Notes: generated by a model not told the origin, from the sequence alone. Positions 17,990 to 27,462 are shown, counted from the first letter of the stretch. The stretch is DNA of 38,689 nt from Nocardia wallacei (GCF_029868745.1 NZ_JARWOP010000222.1:1-38689); one strand, 5' to 3'. Numbers and translations are program-made.

Positions 17990-19186
17990 TCAGTGCCCGG
18001 CGGCGAGCGCGGCGACGGCGTCGGCGAAACGATCCAGCTCGGCGGTGGTGACGAAGCAGTGCGGGGAGGCGCGCACCACCGCGTCGAGTCCGCGGGCGGA
18101 CATATCGAGCAGCGTGGAGCCGCGATGGCTGACGGTGACCGTGATGCCCTGTTCCGCCAGGCGGTCGCGGACCTCGTGGGGGTGCAGGCCCTCGACGGTG
18201 AACGAGACGATCCCGCTGTGCTGTGTCCCGAGATCGCGCACGGTGACGCCGCCGATCTGGGGGAGCGTCTTGCGCAGATACCCGGCATTGGCGGCGACCG
18301 CGTCGTAGACCTGCCCCGGACCGAGTTCCAGCAGATAACGCACGGCGGCGCCGAGACCGAGGCGAGCCGCGACATCGTGTTCCCAGAATTCGAAGCGGGT
18401 GGCATCGGGGGCCAGGCGGTACTCCCGCGGGCCCGTCCATTGCGCGCTGTGCAGGTCCAGGCGGGCCGGCTCCATGGTCGCGGCCAATTCCGTTCGTACG
18501 TAAAGGAATCCGGTGCCGCGCGGGCCGCGGAGCCATTTGCGTCCGGTGGCGGACAGGGCGTCGACGCCGAGCGCCGCGACGTCGAGGGGCAACTGGCCCG
18601 CCGACTGGCAGGCGTCCAGCAGCACGATCGCGCCCGCCTCGCGCACCACCCGGGCGGCCTCCGCGACCGGGTTGACCAGACCCCCGTTGGTGGGGGCGTG
18701 CAGCAGCGACACCAGCTTCACGCGCTCGTCGACCAACTCGGCCAGGGCGTCGACATCGAGCTGCCCGGTCGGATCGGTGGGAATGGCCTCGACCACGGCG
18801 CCGGTCGCGCGGGCGCGCTGCAGGGCCGCGATGGCGTTGCTGGCGTAGTCCGCGCCCGAGACCAGGATCCGGTCGCCGGGGGCCAGCGGGATCGAGTAGA
18901 AGAAGTCGGCCCAGGACCGGGTCGCGCTGTCGCTCAGCGCGATTCCCGACGGATCGGCGTTGATCAGGGCGCCGATGGCCGACCGCACCGCGGCCAGGTC
19001 GGCCAGCCGTTCGTTGGCCGCGCGATAGCCGCCGACCTCGGCCTCCCGGCGCAGGTGGCCGATCACGGTGTCCACCACGACTCGCGGCGGCAGCGAGGAG
19101 CCGGCGCTGTCGAGGAAGACCGGCGACGGCCGGGCGGTGTCGTCGTAGGCGGCGATGTCGGCGCGAAGGCGAGTCTGATCCAGCAC
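17990..19186 (-). CDS. egtE: EgtE-like PLP-dependent C-S lyase (ergothioneine biosynthesis)
   Basis: A class V aminotransferase-fold enzyme, 398 residues, expected to cleave hercynylcysteine sulfoxide to ergothioneine, the last step of the pathway. It shows LDSAGSSLPP near the N-terminus, LDACQSAGQLPLDV with the cofactor-stacking Asp, and the PLP-lysine motif ATGRKWLRGPRGTGFLYV. The GTG at 19186 gives a length close to mycobacterial EgtE, and a TATCGT box lies seven bases upstream; an ATG at 19261 would add 25 residues. It is divergent from egtA, unlike mycobacteria where egtE follows egtD. The EgtE assignment rests on the locus plus motifs; a cysteine-desulfurase-like relative is the alternative. 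Confidence 0.8.
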   Translation of the reverse strand: MLDQTRLRADIAAYDDTARPSPVFLDSAGSSLPPRVVVDTVIGHLRREAEVGGYRAANERLADLAAVRSAIGALINADPSGIALSDSATRSWADFFYSIPLAPGDRILVSGADYASNAIAALQRARATGAVVEAIPTDPTGQLDVDALAELVDERVKLVSLLHAPTNGGLVNPVAEAARVVREAGAIVLLDACQSAGQLPLDVAALGVDALSATGRKWLRGPRGTGFLYVRTELAATMEPARLDLHSAQWTGPREYRLAPDATRFEFWEHDVAARLGLGAAVRYLLELGPGQVYDAVAANAGYLRKTLPQIGGVTVRDLGTQHSGIVSFTVEGLHPHEVRDRLAEQGITVTVSHRGSTLLDMSARGLDAVVRASPHCFVTTAELDRFADAVAALAAGH

Positions 19187-19193
19187 CTCATCG

Positions 19194-19199
19194 ACGATA
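19194..19199 (-). promoter_or_regulatory. egtE: Possible -10 element for leaderless egtE
   Basis: TATCGT on the minus strand fits TAnnnT and is followed by seven bases and then the GTG at 19186. No clear -35 is seen. Confidence 0.3.
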
Positions 19200-19314
19200 G
19201 AAGATCCCGCGCCCGCGGCAGGGGTGCCAAGCTCTCCGAGCGATTTCCTTCGGTGACGCATTTTCCCTGTTAGGGCGGCTTTGTGGGGAGTATGTCACCA
19301 ATTCTTCAGGACTC

Positions 19315-19337
19315 TTGTCGGTCACCCCCGTTACTCT
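19315..19337 (+). promoter_or_regulatory. egtA: RecA-NDp/PafBC-like promoter of the egtABCD operon
   Basis: TTGTCGGTC, eight bases, then TACTCT. This matches TTGTCRGTG-N8-TAnnnT at 8 of 9 upstream positions with exact spacing. Transcription would start near 19344, about 100 bases before the egtA ATG. The pattern is known from PafBC-dependent DNA-damage promoters of mycobacteria; its use here is inferred. Confidence 0.5.
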
Positions 19338-19444
19338 GGGTCGGGTCGGCGGAAGGCAGCGGTCCGGTCTTTCGTGACACAGCTATCGGCGGCACGGCTG
19401 CGGCGGCTGGCACAGGTCAGCGGCGGCAGAGCGGAGGATTGGCA

Positions 19445-20689
19445 ATGGCTATCACGGCAGTACGGGCCCCGATCGGCGCAGGCCCCGGCCTCTCTTCGCG
19501 AGCCGCGGCAGAGGCGTACATCGGCGGCGTCTGCTTCAAACAGGGTCCACCGGCGCTGATCGGCGCCGAACTGGAGTGGCTCACCGTGCAGGGTGAACCT
19601 TCGACGCCGCCGGCGCGTCCCGAGCTGTCGGAGCTCGCGGCGGCGCTGGGGCCGTACGCACCACGGTCCGTCGCCGCCGAATCCCCGGCCCTGCCGCTGC
19701 CCGGGGGCAGCAGGGTCACCGTAGAACCCGGTGGTCAGATCGAACTTTCCAGCGCCCCGTTTCCGGCGGCGACCGAATTGTGTGAGCGCCTGCGCGCGGA
19801 TGCGCGCCTGTTGGAGAAAATGCTTCACGCCCGGTCCATTCGTATCGTCGCGGCGGCCGCCGATGCCACCCGCCATCCGGCGCGAGTCCTGCAACTGCCG
19901 CGATACCAGGCCATGGAGCGCAGTTTCGAGGGGATCGGCCCGTTCGGCAAACTCATGATGTGCAACACCGCGGCGACGCAGGTGAGCGTCGACGCCGGTG
20001 CGGATCCGGCCGAGATAGCCGCGCGCTGGACCGCCCTGTACGCCGTCGGCCCGGCCCTGCTCGCCGCCTTCGCCTGCTCGCCCGAACTCCAGGGCGCCCC
20101 GGCCGGCGCGTGGGCCTCGCAGCGCATGCGCGCCTGGCTCCGGCTCGACCACGCCCGTACCCGCCCGTCGGTGCGGCACTGGTCCGATCCGGTGACCGAC
20201 TACGCCCGCTGGGTGCTGGACGTCCCCCTGCTGTGCGTCCGGTCGGACGGCGCCGGCGATTGGGCCGCCCCACCGGGCGCCACCTTCGCCGACGGGCTGT
20301 GCGGCGCGCTCGACGACGAGATCGGCCGCCCACCGGCGGCGGCCGATCTCGACTATCACCTGACCACCATGTTCCCGCCCGTGCGGGCCTCGGGGCATCT
20401 GGAGGTCCGCTACCTCGACGCGCAGCCCGGCGACTCGTGGAGCGTGCCGGTCCACGCGCTGGAGTCGCTCCTGTCCACGCCCGCCGTCGTCGCCGAGGCC
20501 ACCCGTGTGGCCGTTCCCGTCGCCGATCAATGGCTGGAGGCAGCCCGCAGCGGCCTCGCGGATCCGCAGATCCGTTCGGCGGCAGTGGAATTGCTCGACC
20601 TGGCCGCGGCGCACGCGGCGACGTCGGCGGCCGCGGCCGAACTACAGGAGGCCGTCCGCCGATGTCGCGACGGCCGCATGCCCACCTGA
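19445..20689 (+). CDS. egtA: Glutamate-cysteine ligase EgtA
   Basis: Makes gamma-glutamylcysteine, the sulfur donor for ergothioneine in the Fe(II) EgtB route. The 414-residue protein has GAELEWL (residues 40-46), GQIELSSAPFP with the Glu/Gln-binding pattern of the plant/actinobacterial GCS2-like fold, and YHLTTMFPPVRASGHLEVRYLD. The ATG follows CGGAGG at good spacing; the frame is open to 19283, but those residues look random and cover the promoter. It is the first gene of the operon; egtB begins 54 bases after its stop. Confidence 0.92.
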   Translation: MAITAVRAPIGAGPGLSSRAAAEAYIGGVCFKQGPPALIGAELEWLTVQGEPSTPPARPELSELAAALGPYAPRSVAAESPALPLPGGSRVTVEPGGQIELSSAPFPAATELCERLRADARLLEKMLHARSIRIVAAAADATRHPARVLQLPRYQAMERSFEGIGPFGKLMMCNTAATQVSVDAGADPAEIAARWTALYAVGPALLAAFACSPELQGAPAGAWASQRMRAWLRLDHARTRPSVRHWSDPVTDYARWVLDVPLLCVRSDGAGDWAAPPGATFADGLCGALDDEIGRPPAAADLDYHLTTMFPPVRASGHLEVRYLDAQPGDSWSVPVHALESLLSTPAVVAEATRVAVPVADQWLEAARSGLADPQIRSAAVELLDLAAAHAATSAAAAELQEAVRRCRDGRMPT

Positions 20690-20743
20690 CCCGGCCGGGC
20701 ACCCCGTACACCCCTCCCCGCTCGACGATTTCGGAGAACACTC

Positions 20744-22084
20744 ATGACCGTTCATCTCACCGGGACCGATCGCGCCGACACCGAGCGACTGCGCGAGCAG
20801 ATCGCCGAGGTGCTCGTGCGGGCGCGCGCCAGGACGGCGGCGCTCACCGACTGCGTCGACGAGGCGGAGCTGGTGGCGCAGCATTCGCGGCTGATGAGCC
20901 CGCTGGTCTGGGATCTCGCGCACATCGGCAACCAGGAGGAGCTGTGGCTGGTGCGCGATGTCGGCGGCCGGGAGCCGGTGCGGTCCGACATCGACCACCT
21001 CTACGACGCGTTCCAGCATCCCCGCGCCGACCGGCCCGCGCTCCCGCTGCTGACGGCCGAGGAGGCCCGCGGCTATGTCGGCGATGTCCGGCTGAAGGTG
21101 TGGGATGTGCTGTCCGGCAGCGCCTTACGCGGCGCCCGGCTGGTCGAGGGCGGCTTCGCGTTCGGCATGATCGCCCAGCACGAGCAGCAGCACGACGAGA
21201 CCATGCTGGCGACACATCAGCTGCGCGTAGGTCCGGCGGTCCTCCGGGCGGAGGCCGCGCCCACGTCTCGCGTGCCGGTCTCGGATGAAGTGCTCGTTCC
21301 CGCGGGCGAATTCACGATGGGCACCTCGACCGATCCGTGGGCGCTGGACAACGAGCGGCCCGCCCATCGCGTGCATGTCCCCGCCTTCGCCATCGACGCC
21401 GCACCGGTGACCAACGCGCAGTACCAGCGATTCATCGATGACGGCGGTTACCAGCGGCCGGAGCTGTGGTCCGAGCGCGGCTGGGCGCACCGCACCGACG
21501 CCGGGCTGGTCGCACCGCAGTTCTGGGAGCGCGATGGCGGAAACTCTTGGTGGCGGCGCGTTTTCGGGACCATGGAACCGGTGCGTCCGCACCAGCCGGT
21601 AGTGCACGTGTGCTGGTTCGAGGCCGAGGCCTACGCCAACTGGGCCGGTAAGCGCTTGCCCACCGAGGCCGAATGGGAGAAGGCGGCCCGATTCGACCCG
21701 GCCACCGGGCAGACCCGGCGCTACCCCTGGGGCGATGCCGATCCCACCGCGGCCACGGCGAATCTCGGCCAGCGCCACCTGGAACCGGCCGAGGTGGGGG
21801 CGTATCCGGAGGGCGCCTCCCCGGCCGGTGTGCACCAGCTGATCGGTGACGTCTGGGAGTGGACCGCTTCGGGTTTCGAGGCGTACCCCGGGTTCGAGGC
21901 GTTCCCGTATCGGGAGTACTCGGAGGTGTTCTTCGGCGGCGACTACAAGATGCTGCGCGGCGGCTCGTTCGGCACCGATCCGGTCGCCTGCCGCGGTACC
22001 TTCCGCAACTGGGACCACCCGATCCGCCGTCAGATCTTCTCGGGTTTCCGCCTGGCCCGCGACCTGCGCCCGGACGAGCGCTGA
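20744..22084 (+). CDS. egtB: Ergothioneine synthase EgtB (hercynine oxygenase)
   Basis: An iron(II) oxygenase that joins gamma-glutamylcysteine to hercynine with O2, forming the sulfoxide. The 446-residue protein has an N-terminal DinB-like helical domain and a C-terminal formylglycine-generating-enzyme-like domain. The DinB part contains the facial triad His60 (in AHIGNQEE) and His146/His150 (in QHEQQHDE). The C-terminal part contains FTMGTSTDPWALDNERPAH, LPTEAEWEKAAR, DVWEWTAS and LRGGSFGTD. GGAGAA precedes the ATG. The stop overlaps the egtC start as TGATG. Confidence 0.95.
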   Translation: MTVHLTGTDRADTERLREQIAEVLVRARARTAALTDCVDEAELVAQHSRLMSPLVWDLAHIGNQEELWLVRDVGGREPVRSDIDHLYDAFQHPRADRPALPLLTAEEARGYVGDVRLKVWDVLSGSALRGARLVEGGFAFGMIAQHEQQHDETMLATHQLRVGPAVLRAEAAPTSRVPVSDEVLVPAGEFTMGTSTDPWALDNERPAHRVHVPAFAIDAAPVTNAQYQRFIDDGGYQRPELWSERGWAHRTDAGLVAPQFWERDGGNSWWRRVFGTMEPVRPHQPVVHVCWFEAEAYANWAGKRLPTEAEWEKAARFDPATGQTRRYPWGDADPTAATANLGQRHLEPAEVGAYPEGASPAGVHQLIGDVWEWTASGFEAYPGFEAFPYREYSEVFFGGDYKMLRGGSFGTDPVACRGTFRNWDHPIRRQIFSGFRLARDLRPDER

Positions 22085-23088
22085 TGTGCCGTCATCTCGG
22101 CTACCTCGGCCCGCCGGCTCCCGTCGGCGCACTACTCACCCGCGGCGAACATTCCCTGCGCAGCCAGGCGTGGCAGCCGCGAGACATGCGCGGCGGCGGC
22201 ACGATCAACGCCGACGGTTTCGGGGTCGCGTGGTGGGTGCCCGTGGTCGAGGCGGGCGGCGCATCCTCGACCGGTGACCGCGCGCGTTCGCGCGGTCCCG
22301 AGGCGGCCTCGGCACGGATGGCGGGCCGAATCGGCGGCCGCTCTCCTATCACGTTGGCGGCCAGCCGCTATCGCAATCCCGCGCCGATCTGGACCGACCC
22401 CGCGGTGGACGAGGTGCTGCCGCAGCTACGGTCGACGGCGGTGCTGGCGGCAGTGCGGTCGGCGACGGTGGGAATGCCCGTGGAGCGCTCGGCCTGTGCC
22501 CCGTTCACCCACGGCCGCTGGGCGTTCAGCCACAACGGGGTGGTCCAGGACTGGCAGCGGGTGCTGACCGAGGTGGCCGCCGAACTGGGCGTGGCCACGC
22601 TGCTGGACGCCGAGTCGCACACCGATTCCGCCCTGCTCTGGGTCATCCTGCGCGATCTGCTCGAAAAGCTGCACGAGGCGGCGGAATTCGACCGTGTGCC
22701 GATCGCATCGAACGGCGCCGCGCCCGCCGCGGACGGTTACGCCATCGCCGAAACCCCCGAATCGTGGACCCTCGTCGCCGACGACTGGCCCGAGAGCGCC
22801 GCTGTTCCCGGCCGCGCGCTGCGGCTGCTGGTCTCGGCGGTCCTCGCCCGCGCGCCGCGGGCCCGGCTGAACCTGCTGCTGAGCGACGGCGAAACCCTGT
22901 GGGCCACCACCGTGTACCACTCGCTGTCGGTGCTGGCCACCGACACGTCGGTGACCCTGTCCTCCGAACCCTACGACGACGACCCGCGCTGGCAGGCCAT
23001 CGCGGACCGGCAGCTGGTGACGGCCCGGCCCGGCCACCTGTCCGTCGTCCCCCTCGCCTCCGCCGAATCCGAAAGGGCCTCTTCATGA
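22084..23088 (+). CDS. egtC: Gamma-glutamyl hercynylcysteine sulfoxide hydrolase EgtC, enlarged
   Basis: A class II glutamine-amidotransferase-fold hydrolase that removes the glutamate from the EgtB product. The N-terminal Met-Cys supplies the nucleophile Cys2 (MCRHLGYLG). Other conserved parts are NADGFGVAWW, AAVRSATVGMP, FSHNGVV and SEPYDDDPRW. At 334 residues it is about 100 longer than mycobacterial EgtC (about 230). The extra sequence lies mainly at residues 55-95 and 195-245; both stretches are Ala/Gly/Ser-rich, and the second also contains ESWTLVADDWPES. All catalytic motifs remain. It is translationally coupled on both sides (TGATG with egtB, ATGA with egtD). Confidence 0.92.
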   Translation: MCRHLGYLGPPAPVGALLTRGEHSLRSQAWQPRDMRGGGTINADGFGVAWWVPVVEAGGASSTGDRARSRGPEAASARMAGRIGGRSPITLAASRYRNPAPIWTDPAVDEVLPQLRSTAVLAAVRSATVGMPVERSACAPFTHGRWAFSHNGVVQDWQRVLTEVAAELGVATLLDAESHTDSALLWVILRDLLEKLHEAAEFDRVPIASNGAAPAADGYAIAETPESWTLVADDWPESAAVPGRALRLLVSAVLARAPRARLNLLLSDGETLWATTVYHSLSVLATDTSVTLSSEPYDDDPRWQAIADRQLVTARPGHLSVVPLASAESERASS

Positions 23089-24056
23089 CCGCACCGACGC
23101 TGGAGATCCACCTCACCGACGACGACCTCACCGCCGCGCTGCGGTCGGATGCCCGCCTGGGCCTCACGTCGACGCCGAAGACCTTGCCGCCCAAGTGGTT
23201 CTACGACGCCCGGGGCAGCGAGCTGTTCGAGGCGATCACCGCGCTGCCGGAGTACTACCCGACGCGGACCGAGCGGGCGCTGCTGGAGCGGGTCGTCGGC
23301 GAGATCGCCCGGATCGCGCAGGCGGAGGTGCTCGTCGAGCTGGGGGCGGGCTCGGCGGCCAAGACCAGGCTGCTGCTGTCCGCGCTGAGCAGCGCCGGGC
23401 CGCTGAAAACCTATGTCCCGCAGGATGTCTCGGTGTCGGCACTGCGCGAGGCCGCTCAGCAGCTCGTCGCGGAGTTCCCGGGCCTGGCGGTGCACGGGGT
23501 GGTCAGCGACTTCACCGACACCCTGCACAATCTGCCGCGCGGCGGCCGCCGGATGATCGCGTTCCTGGGCGGCACCATCGGCAACCTGGTCCCCGCCGAG
23601 CGGGCCGAGTTCCTGTCCGGCGTCCACGAGGTGCTCGAGCCGGGGGAGCAACTGCTGCTCGGCGCGGGCCTGGTGATCGATCCGGCCGTGCTGGTGCCCG
23701 CCTACGACGACGCCGCGGGCGTCACTGCCGAATTCAACCGAAATGTGCTGTACGTCTTGAACTCTCGCCTGCGCGCCGATTTCGATCCGGAGAGCTTCCG
23801 GCACGTGGCCGTGTGGGACGCGGCGAACGAGTGGATCGAGATGCGCCTGGAGGCCACCCGGGCGATGACGGCCACCGTCGCCGACCTGGGCCTCACGGTG
23901 CACTTCGACGAGGGCGAGCAGATGCGCACGGAGATCTCCGCCAAGTTCCGGGTCGAGGGCCTCACCGCCGAACTGGCGGCGAGCGGTTTCGCCACCGAGC
24001 AGGTGTGGACCGATCCGTACGACCGCTTCGCGCTGGTCCTGGCCGCCCGCCGCTGA
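23085..24056 (+). CDS. egtD: L-histidine N-alpha-methyltransferase EgtD
   Basis: Trimethylates the alpha-amino group of histidine with SAM to give hercynine, the committed step of ergothioneine synthesis. The 323-residue protein has the SAM motif LVELGAGSAAKTRLLL (residues 83-98), LGGTIGN with the substrate-binding Asn167, the Tyr pair in PEYYPTRTE (57-58) and EQMRTEISAKF. In that last motif Glu283 and Ser285 correspond to the histidine-selecting Glu282/Ser284 of the M. smegmatis enzyme. The length matches the family. Last gene of the operon; its stop is nine bases from the stop of the convergent DUF2461 gene. Confidence 0.95.
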   Translation: MTAPTLEIHLTDDDLTAALRSDARLGLTSTPKTLPPKWFYDARGSELFEAITALPEYYPTRTERALLERVVGEIARIAQAEVLVELGAGSAAKTRLLLSALSSAGPLKTYVPQDVSVSALREAAQQLVAEFPGLAVHGVVSDFTDTLHNLPRGGRRMIAFLGGTIGNLVPAERAEFLSGVHEVLEPGEQLLLGAGLVIDPAVLVPAYDDAAGVTAEFNRNVLYVLNSRLRADFDPESFRHVAVWDAANEWIEMRLEATRAMTATVADLGLTVHFDEGEQMRTEISAKFRVEGLTAELAASGFATEQVWTDPYDRFALVLAARR

Positions 24057-24065
24057 ACCGGAAGG

Positions 24066-24725
24066 TCAACGGCGCGGCGGCGCCTCGCTCTCGCCCCCGA
24101 TGACCGCGCCCAACCACTCGATGAGCGGCCGCATGGTCTCCCAGGACTTGCGAATCTCCTTGGCGGCGCGGGGAGTCGGGAGCCAGTCGGGCGCGCCGAA
24201 CTCCTTGCTCACCAGCAGGGACTTGTGCCGGAGCAATTCGATGCGTGGATGATCGGCGGCGTAACCCTTCGGGCGGGTCTTCAGTTGATCACCGCCCGTA
24301 GGGAATCCGGCCTTCGCCAGCCGGGCGAGAATCCGCTCCAGCTCGGCCCCGCGCACCTCGTCATCGATCGTGGCGCGCAGACGCGCGAGCTGCGCGGGGG
24401 AGGCGGCGTATATCCCACCGGCCACGAACAGTCCCGGTGCGCCGATCTGGACGTACCACCCGGTGCCGGACGCCACGTGGACGATGGCCCCCTGGTGGTC
24501 CTTGTACGGCGTCTTGTTCTTCGAGAACCGCACGTCCCGGTAGGGCCGGAAGACCTTGGGGGCGCCGAAGTCGGCCTCGAGGTCGGTCATCAGCGCGGTC
24601 ATCGGCTGCTTCACCGACTGCTCGTAGACGTGCTTGTTGGCGGCCCAGAACGTCTTCGAATTGTCGGCCTCGAGGTCTTCGTAGAAGTCCAGGCCCGCGA
24701 ACGGGAACCCCGCGAACTCGCTCAT
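24066..24725 (-). CDS. DUF2461 family protein
   Basis: A 219-residue protein with the DUF2461 pattern: GFPFAGLDFYEDLEADNSKTFW at the N-terminus, PYRDVRFSKNKTPYKDH (residues about 60-76), then GWYVQIG and GGIYAASPAQLARLR, and KGYAADHPRIELLRHKSL near residue 165. The family is widespread and uncharacterised. The ATG at MSEFAGF is the natural start; 18 upstream in-frame codons overlap the prs terminator hairpin. Confidence 0.85.
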   Translation of the reverse strand: MSEFAGFPFAGLDFYEDLEADNSKTFWAANKHVYEQSVKQPMTALMTDLEADFGAPKVFRPYRDVRFSKNKTPYKDHQGAIVHVASGTGWYVQIGAPGLFVAGGIYAASPAQLARLRATIDDEVRGAELERILARLAKAGFPTGGDQLKTRPKGYAADHPRIELLRHKSLLVSKEFGAPDWLPTPRAAKEIRKSWETMRPLIEWLGAVIGGESEAPPRR

Positions 24726-24753
24726 GCAGATCAACCTATCGCCCGCGTGCGGG

Positions 24754-24780
24754 GCCGGGACGACGTGAGGTCGTCCCGGC
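24754..24780 (-). terminator. Terminator hairpin of glmU-prs
   Basis: A perfect 11-base stem, GCCGGGACGAC (24754-24764) with GTCGTCCCGGC (24770-24780), around a five-base loop, 15 bases past the prs stop. No T-tract; this is the common actinobacterial form. Confidence 0.75.
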
Positions 24781-24795
24781 ATGCTCGTGCCGGGG

Positions 24796-25776
24796 TTAGG
24801 CCGAGCCGTTGAACAGCCCGGTGACCGAGCCGTTCTCGAACACCTCGCGGATGGTGCGGGCCAGCAGCGGGGCGATCGACAGCACCGTCAACGTGGGGAA
24901 CTTCTTGTCCTCGGTGATCGGCAGCGTGTTGGTGACGATCACCTCGCGGGCGCCGCACGACGCCAGCCGCTCGGCGGCCGGGTTGGACAGCACGCCGTGG
25001 GTAGCGGCGATGACCACGTCACCGGCGCCGGCCTCGCGCAGCACGCGCACGGCCTCGGCGATGGTGCCGCCGGTGTCGATCATGTCGTCGATCAGGATGC
25101 AGGTGCGGCCGTCCACGTCACCAACCGGGCGGTGCGACTTGACCTGGTTGGGCACCAGCGGGTCGCGGGTCTTGTGGATGAACGCGACGGGGGCGCCGCC
25201 CAGCGAGTCGGCCCACTTCTCGGCGACCTTCACGCGGCCCGCGTCGGGGGAGACGACGGTGACGTTGTCGGTGCTGTAGTGGTTGCGCACGTACTCCGAC
25301 AGCTGCACCAGCGCGTGCATGTGGTCGACGGGACCGTCGAAGAAGCCCTGGATCTGGTCGGTGTGCAGGTCGACGGTGATGATCCGGTCCGCGCCGGCGG
25401 TCTTGAGCAGATCGGCGACCAGGCGGGCGGAGATCGGCTCGCGGCCGCGGTGCTTCTTGTCCTGCCGGGCGTAGGGATAGAACGGCAAAACCGAGGTGAT
25501 CCGCTTGGCCGACCCGCGCTTGAGCGCGTCGAGCATGATGAGGTGCTCCATCAGCCACTCGTTCAGCGGGGCCGGGAAGCCCTGCATCACGAACGCGTCC
25601 GAACCGCGCACGGATTCCTCGAACCGAACGAAGATCTCTCCGTTGGCGAAGTCGCGAGCAGTTTGCGGCGTGATCGGAACGTCGAGTTCCTTCGCCACCT
25701 GCTCGGACAGCTCGGGGTGAGCGCGCCCCGAGAACAGCATCAGGTTCTTCTGATTATCGGTCGAGAACGCGGTCAC
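24796..25776 (-). CDS. prs: Ribose-phosphate pyrophosphokinase
   Basis: Makes PRPP from ribose 5-phosphate and ATP for nucleotide, His, Trp, NAD and (in this group) arabinan precursor synthesis. The 326-residue protein has FSGRAHPEL near the start, [31 protein letters not shown] and the PRPP-binding loop [14 protein letters not shown]. The GTG start overlaps the glmU stop as GTGA, so the genes are translationally coupled, an arrangement shared with mycobacteria. Confidence 0.95.
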   Translation of the reverse strand: MTAFSTDNQKNLMLFSGRAHPELSEQVAKELDVPITPQTARDFANGEIFVRFEESVRGSDAFVMQGFPAPLNEWLMEHLIMLDALKRGSAKRITSVLPFYPYARQDKKHRGREPISARLVADLLKTAGADRIITVDLHTDQIQGFFDGPVDHMHALVQLSEYVRNHYSTDNVTVVSPDAGRVKVAEKWADSLGGAPVAFIHKTRDPLVPNQVKSHRPVGDVDGRTCILIDDMIDTGGTIAEAVRVLREAGAGDVVIAATHGVLSNPAAERLASCGAREVIVTNTLPITEDKKFPTLTVLSIAPLLARTIREVFENGSVTGLFNGSA

Positions 25777-27263
25777 TCTCTGTTGCCATCCTTTTGCTCG
25801 ATTGCTTGACTCGCCCTGTCGCCGGCCGCGAGTGCGTCGGCTGCCGCCTGTGCCGCAGCGGTCCCGGGACGTTTCCGCTGCACCCAGCCCTCGATATTGC
25901 GCTGTGCTCCGCCCGAGACGGCCAATGCCCCCGGCGGAACGTTTCTCCGCAGCACAGTACCTGCCGCCGAATAGGCGCCGTCGCCCACCGTCACCGGGGC
26001 TATGAACATCGTGTCACTACCGGTACGCACATGGGAACCCACAACCGTATGGTGTTTGTTCACCCCGTCGTAGTTGACGAACACACTGGACGCGCCGATG
26101 TTGCTGTGCTCGCCGATGGTGGCGTCGCCGACGTAGGTCAGGTGCGGCACCTTGGAGTGCGCGCCGATGGTGGCGTTCTTGGTCTCGACGAAAGCCCCGA
26201 GCTTGCCGGAGAGCCCGACGACCGTCCCCGGCCGCAGGTACGCGAACGGGCCGATGGCCGCGCCGGGTCCGATGGTCGCGCCCGACCCGTGCGTGCGGAC
26301 CACCGTGGCGCCGTCGCCGACCACCACGTCGGTGAGGGTGGAGTCCGGGCCGACCTCGGCGTCCTCGCCGACGACCGTATTGCCGAGCAACTGCACGCCC
26401 GGCCGCAGCACCGCGTCGCGGCCGATCCGGACACCGGCGTCGACCCAGGTCGTGGCCGGATCGATGACGGTGACCCCGGCCCGCATATGGCGTTCGAGGA
26501 TGTAGCGATTGAAGATGCGGGCGGCCGCGGCCATCTGCACGCGGTCGTTCACGCCGGTGACCTTGGCGGCGTCCACCAGCCGCGCGCCGTGCACCGGGTG
26601 CCCGCCCTCGCGCGCCAGCTTCAGCACATCGGTCAGATACAGCTCGTGCTGGGCATTGGCGGTGGTGAGCCGGCCGATCATGGCGCGCAGCACGGCGGCG
26701 TCGAAAACGTAGACGCCCGAGTTGACCTCGGTGAGCGCGGCCTGCTCGGGAGTCGCGTCGGCGTGCTCGACGATCTCGAGCACGTGGCCCTCGGCGTCGC
26801 GGACGATGCGGCCGTAGCCGTTCGGGTCCTCGGGTGCGAAGGTCAGCACCGTCACCGCGGAACGCTGTGGATAGCTGCGGTGCTCGGCCAGCAGCGCCGA
26901 GAGCGTGTCACCGTCGAGCAGCGGCACGTCGGCGGAGGTGACCAGCAGGTCGCCGGCGAATTCGGCGGGCAGCGCCGACAGCGCGCACCGCACCGCGTGC
27001 CCGGTGCCCAGCTGCTGCTCCTGCACCGCCGGGGTGATCTCGCGGCCCAGTTCCGCCGCAACGGAATTCATCGCCGCGCCGACCTGGTCGCGATCGTGCC
27101 CGATCACGGTGATGAGGTAGGCGGGGTCGATCTCGTTCGCCGCATGCAGCGCGTGCGCGAGCATGCTGCGGCCGGCCAGTGAATGCAAAACCTTAGGAGT
27201 CTTCGACCGCATTCGAGTTCCGGCACCGGCTGCGAGAACGACGACGGCGGTCTGCTGTGGCAT
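25773..27263 (-). CDS. glmU: Bifunctional GlmU: glucosamine-1-phosphate acetyltransferase and GlcNAc-1-phosphate uridyltransferase
   Basis: Supplies UDP-GlcNAc for peptidoglycan and arabinogalactan linker synthesis. The 496-residue protein has an N-terminal uridyltransferase domain with [18 protein letters not shown] (residues 10-27) and the metal-binding region [11 protein letters not shown]. The C-terminal left-handed beta-helix shows hexapeptide repeats ([39 protein letters not shown]) and ends in a disordered tail, as in mycobacterial GlmU. The ATG at MPQQTAVVV has GGGAG upstream; 16 upstream in-frame codons were not included. tRNA-Gln lies 129 bases upstream on the same strand. Confidence 0.95.
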   Translation of the reverse strand: MPQQTAVVVLAAGAGTRMRSKTPKVLHSLAGRSMLAHALHAANEIDPAYLITVIGHDRDQVGAAMNSVAAELGREITPAVQEQQLGTGHAVRCALSALPAEFAGDLLVTSADVPLLDGDTLSALLAEHRSYPQRSAVTVLTFAPEDPNGYGRIVRDAEGHVLEIVEHADATPEQAALTEVNSGVYVFDAAVLRAMIGRLTTANAQHELYLTDVLKLAREGGHPVHGARLVDAAKVTGVNDRVQMAAAARIFNRYILERHMRAGVTVIDPATTWVDAGVRIGRDAVLRPGVQLLGNTVVGEDAEVGPDSTLTDVVVGDGATVVRTHGSGATIGPGAAIGPFAYLRPGTVVGLSGKLGAFVETKNATIGAHSKVPHLTYVGDATIGEHSNIGASSVFVNYDGVNKHHTVVGSHVRTGSDTMFIAPVTVGDGAYSAAGTVLRRNVPPGALAVSGGAQRNIEGWVQRKRPGTAAAQAAADALAAGDRASQAIEQKDGNRE

Positions 27264-27391
27264 GGATCTCCCTCGGCTGCCTGTCATCGTGGGCTGCTGT
27301 CCCTTGGTCACTTCCGTCCTCGGTCACCGCGGGCACTGCCGATCGACCTTAGGGCATCGTGCCGGCCGACCGCGGTCACCGCGCCCCCGAG

Positions 27392-27462
27392 CTCCGCCGC
27401 CAGGACTCGAACCTGGACTAACTGAACCAAAATCAGTGGTGCTGCCATTACACTACGGCGGA
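27392..27462 (-). tRNA. tRNA-Gln (anticodon TTG)
   Basis: Read on the minus strand. Acceptor arms TCCGCCG and CGGCGGA pair fully, and the D arm GTGT/GCAC closes. The anticodon stem ACTGA/TCAGT encloses the loop TTTTGGT, giving anticodon TTG. The T arm is CCAGG-TTCGAGT-CCTGG. CCA is not encoded. It lies upstream of glmU. Confidence 0.95.
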
